DNA of 7,627 nucleotides. It comes from Sphingobacterium sp. UBA6711 (GTDB taxonomy: Bacteria > Bacteroidota > Bacteroidia > Sphingobacteriales > Sphingobacteriaceae). Each line of letters starts with the position of its first letter. Positions within the stretch are counted from its first letter, which is position 1. The notes beneath the pieces were generated by a model, which saw nothing but the letters and a program-made list of their open reading frames with translations, had not been told where the DNA came from and searched no databases. This document shows, one piece after another, positions 6,552 to 7,627 of the stretch. The stretch spans positions 2,021-9,647 of the forward strand of contig DKIT01000221.1 in the NCBI GenBank assembly GCA_002454415.1, given 5' to 3'. Both the position numbers and the translations under genes were made by a program.

Positions 6552-7433
6552 ATGATTGAACTTCCAGTTATTCCGGCAACTCCTGCACAACGCAAGCCTG
6601 ATTGGTTGCGTGTCAAATTGCCTGTTGGTAAAGAATATAGACATGTCAGAAGTCTCGTAGACGAGCATAAATTACATACGATTTGTGAGAGTGGAAATTG
6701 TCCGAATATGGGCGAATGTTGGGGCGCAGGAACGGCAACCTTCATGATTTTGGGAAATATCTGTACGCGTTCTTGTTCATTTTGTGCGGTAGCAACCGGA
6801 CGCCCTTTGGCGGTTGATTTGGATGAACCCAATCGTCTTGCCAATTCTGTCAAGTTGATGCAGGTAAAACACTGTGTGATTACTTCCGTCGATCGTGATG
6901 ACCTAAAAGATGGTGGTTCGACAATATGGGCGGAAACCATTAACGCCATCCGTAGAGAGAGCCCAGAAACGACCTTGGAAACACTTTTGCCAGATTTTAA
7001 AGGACAATGGGATAATTTGGACCGCGTGATCGCAGTGCGTCCCGAAGTTGTTTCGCACAACCTCGAAACTGTGCGTCGTCTGACCAGAGAAGTTCGTGTT
7101 CAAGCGAAATATGATCGTTCACTGGAATGTCTCCGCCGAATTTCTGAGGCGGGTCTTCGTACAAAGTCAGGTATCATGCTTGGTTTGGGTGAAACAGAGG
7201 AAGATGTAATTGAAGCAATGCAAGATTTATACAACGTTGGTGTACACATTTTGACTCTAGGGCAATATTTACAACCTACAAAAGCGCATCATCCGGTGAT
7301 TGAATTTATTACTCCAGCTCAATTTGAGAAATATCAAAAAATTGGTTTGGAAATGGGATTTAAGTATGTGGAATCAGGACCATTGGTGCGTTCTTCTTAT
7401 CATGCTGAAAAACATTTATTTGATATGCAATAG
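6552..7433 (+). CDS. lipA: Lipoyl synthase (radical SAM)
   Basis: LipA inserts two sulfurs at C6 and C8 of octanoyl chains on lipoyl domains of 2-oxoacid dehydrogenases and glycine cleavage H protein, in the cytoplasm. The 293 residues are full length for the family. The auxiliary [4Fe-4S] cluster motif is C45-x4-C50-x5-C56 (CESGNCPNMGEC). The radical SAM motif is C71-x3-C75-x2-C78. The RSSYH motif near the C terminus (280-284) supplies the serine ligand of the auxiliary cluster. HCVITSVDRDDLKDGGS (107-123) and KSGIMLGLGE (205-214) are typical. The start is secure: an in-frame TAA lies at 6540-6542, no other start codon falls between, and the next Met (residue 53) is inside the auxiliary cluster motif. 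No Shine-Dalgarno fits in the 9 bases before the ATG. lipB is not in the window and a terminator follows, so lipA looks monocistronic here. Confidence 0.98.
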   Translation: MIELPVIPATPAQRKPDWLRVKLPVGKEYRHVRSLVDEHKLHTICESGNCPNMGECWGAGTATFMILGNICTRSCSFCAVATGRPLAVDLDEPNRLANSVKLMQVKHCVITSVDRDDLKDGGSTIWAETINAIRRESPETTLETLLPDFKGQWDNLDRVIAVRPEVVSHNLETVRRLTREVRVQAKYDRSLECLRRISEAGLRTKSGIMLGLGETEEDVIEAMQDLYNVGVHILTLGQYLQPTKAHHPVIEFITPAQFEKYQKIGLEMGFKYVESGPLVRSSYHAEKHLFDMQ

Positions 7434-7482
7434 AAAACAGCGTTGACTGTTTATTGGACGACGATTTAGTCCGTGATTATAC

Positions 7483-7518
7483 AAAAAAGCCTGAGTGATT
7501 ATTCGCTCAGGCTTTTTT
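7483..7518. terminator. Bidirectional intrinsic terminator between convergent lipA and the right-edge gene
   Basis: AAAAAAGCCTGAG (7483-7495) pairs with CTCAGGCTTTTTT (7506-7518). The pairing continues through a T/G position (7496/7505) and two more pairs to a four-base loop TTAT (7499-7502). T6 and A6 flanks make it effective in both directions. It lies 49 bases after the lipA stop and 24 bases from the stop of the minus-strand gene at 7543. Confidence 0.9.
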
Positions 7519-7542
7519 GAAAGTTCTTTTTAGCGTTAGTGA

Positions 7543-7627
7543 CTAGCAATACTCTTCAAAAGCTGCAACTAAATTGTCTGCAATCATTTGTGCCGGACGA
7601 CCTTCAATCATATGTCTTTCGATCATG
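7543..7627 (-). CDS. C-terminal 27 codons of an unidentified protein (start beyond right edge)
   Basis: On the minus strand the frame reads MIERHMIEGRPAQMIADNLV then AAFEEYC and stops with TAG (7545-7543). The segment looks like a real C terminus: amphipathic helix-like residues, sensible codon use, and a strong bidirectional terminator 24 bases downstream in the orientation expected for a convergent gene. The first Met shown is only where the window cuts the frame and need not be the start. I do not recognise the family from so short a tail and assign no function. Confidence 0.6.
   Translation of the reverse strand, partial: MIERHMIEGRPAQMIADNLVAAFEEYC

Noticed and set aside
6539..7060. 173-codon open frame antisense to the start of lipA, with a shorter one at 6903-7103
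   Set aside because: It lies entirely opposite a full-length LipA with all cluster motifs. The peptide is rich in Ser, Arg and Leu, resembles no family, and has no promoter or start signal. It is a shadow of lipA codon use.
1..7627. A novel defence, mobile or biosynthetic system
   Set aside because: All full-length genes belong to well-known housekeeping or glycan-processing families. There are no integrases, transposases, tRNA-linked att sites, CRISPR repeats or unexplained gene clusters.

Overview
The window looks like ordinary chromosomal DNA from an aerobic member of the Bacteroidota, most likely the Sphingobacteriaceae (Sphingobacterium or Pedobacter type). The reasons are mixed. The proteins read like members of that group: a carbamoyl-phosphate synthase large chain that stops before the usual allosteric domain, a Bacteroidota-type LipA, and a secreted multidomain GH20 hexosaminidase. 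The gene starts lack Shine-Dalgarno sequences. Two starts have a perfect Bacteroidota -7 promoter element, TAACTTTG. The genus is inference; no rRNA is present.

Layout from left to right. (1) The 3' part of a formylglycine-generating enzyme gene (+, runs in from the left edge to 894), with both catalytic cysteines. (2) A short hairpin terminator at 893-922, shared with the convergent gene. (3) carB (-, 939-3758). (4) A 385-base gap (3759-4143) holding the carB leader and promoter, with a hairpin at the predicted 5' end of the mRNA and a possible 24-codon leader ORF, and then the 3' hairpins of the next gene. (5) A secreted beta-N-acetylhexosaminidase (-, 4144-6402). (6) A 149-base divergent spacer. 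(7) lipA (+, 6552-7433), whose promoter lies so close to the ATG that the mRNA is probably leaderless. (8) A second bidirectional terminator (7483-7518). (9) The last 27 codons of an unidentified minus-strand gene running off the right edge.

The genes do not form one pathway. FGE matures type I sulfatases. CarB makes carbamoyl phosphate for pyrimidines and arginine. The GH20 enzyme trims GlcNAc or GalNAc from glycans in the cell envelope or outside the cell. LipA completes the lipoyl cofactor of 2-oxoacid dehydrogenases and the glycine cleavage system. Each appears to be its own transcription unit. FGE and the GH20 enzyme could both serve degradation of sulfated, amino-sugar-containing glycans, but no sulfatase, SusC/SusD pair or regulator is visible to support this.

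I found no mobile element, CRISPR array, RNA gene or clearly new multi-gene system. The points most worth a second look are small: the leaderless lipA start, the structured carB leader with its abutting short ORF, and the CarB that lacks its regulatory domain.
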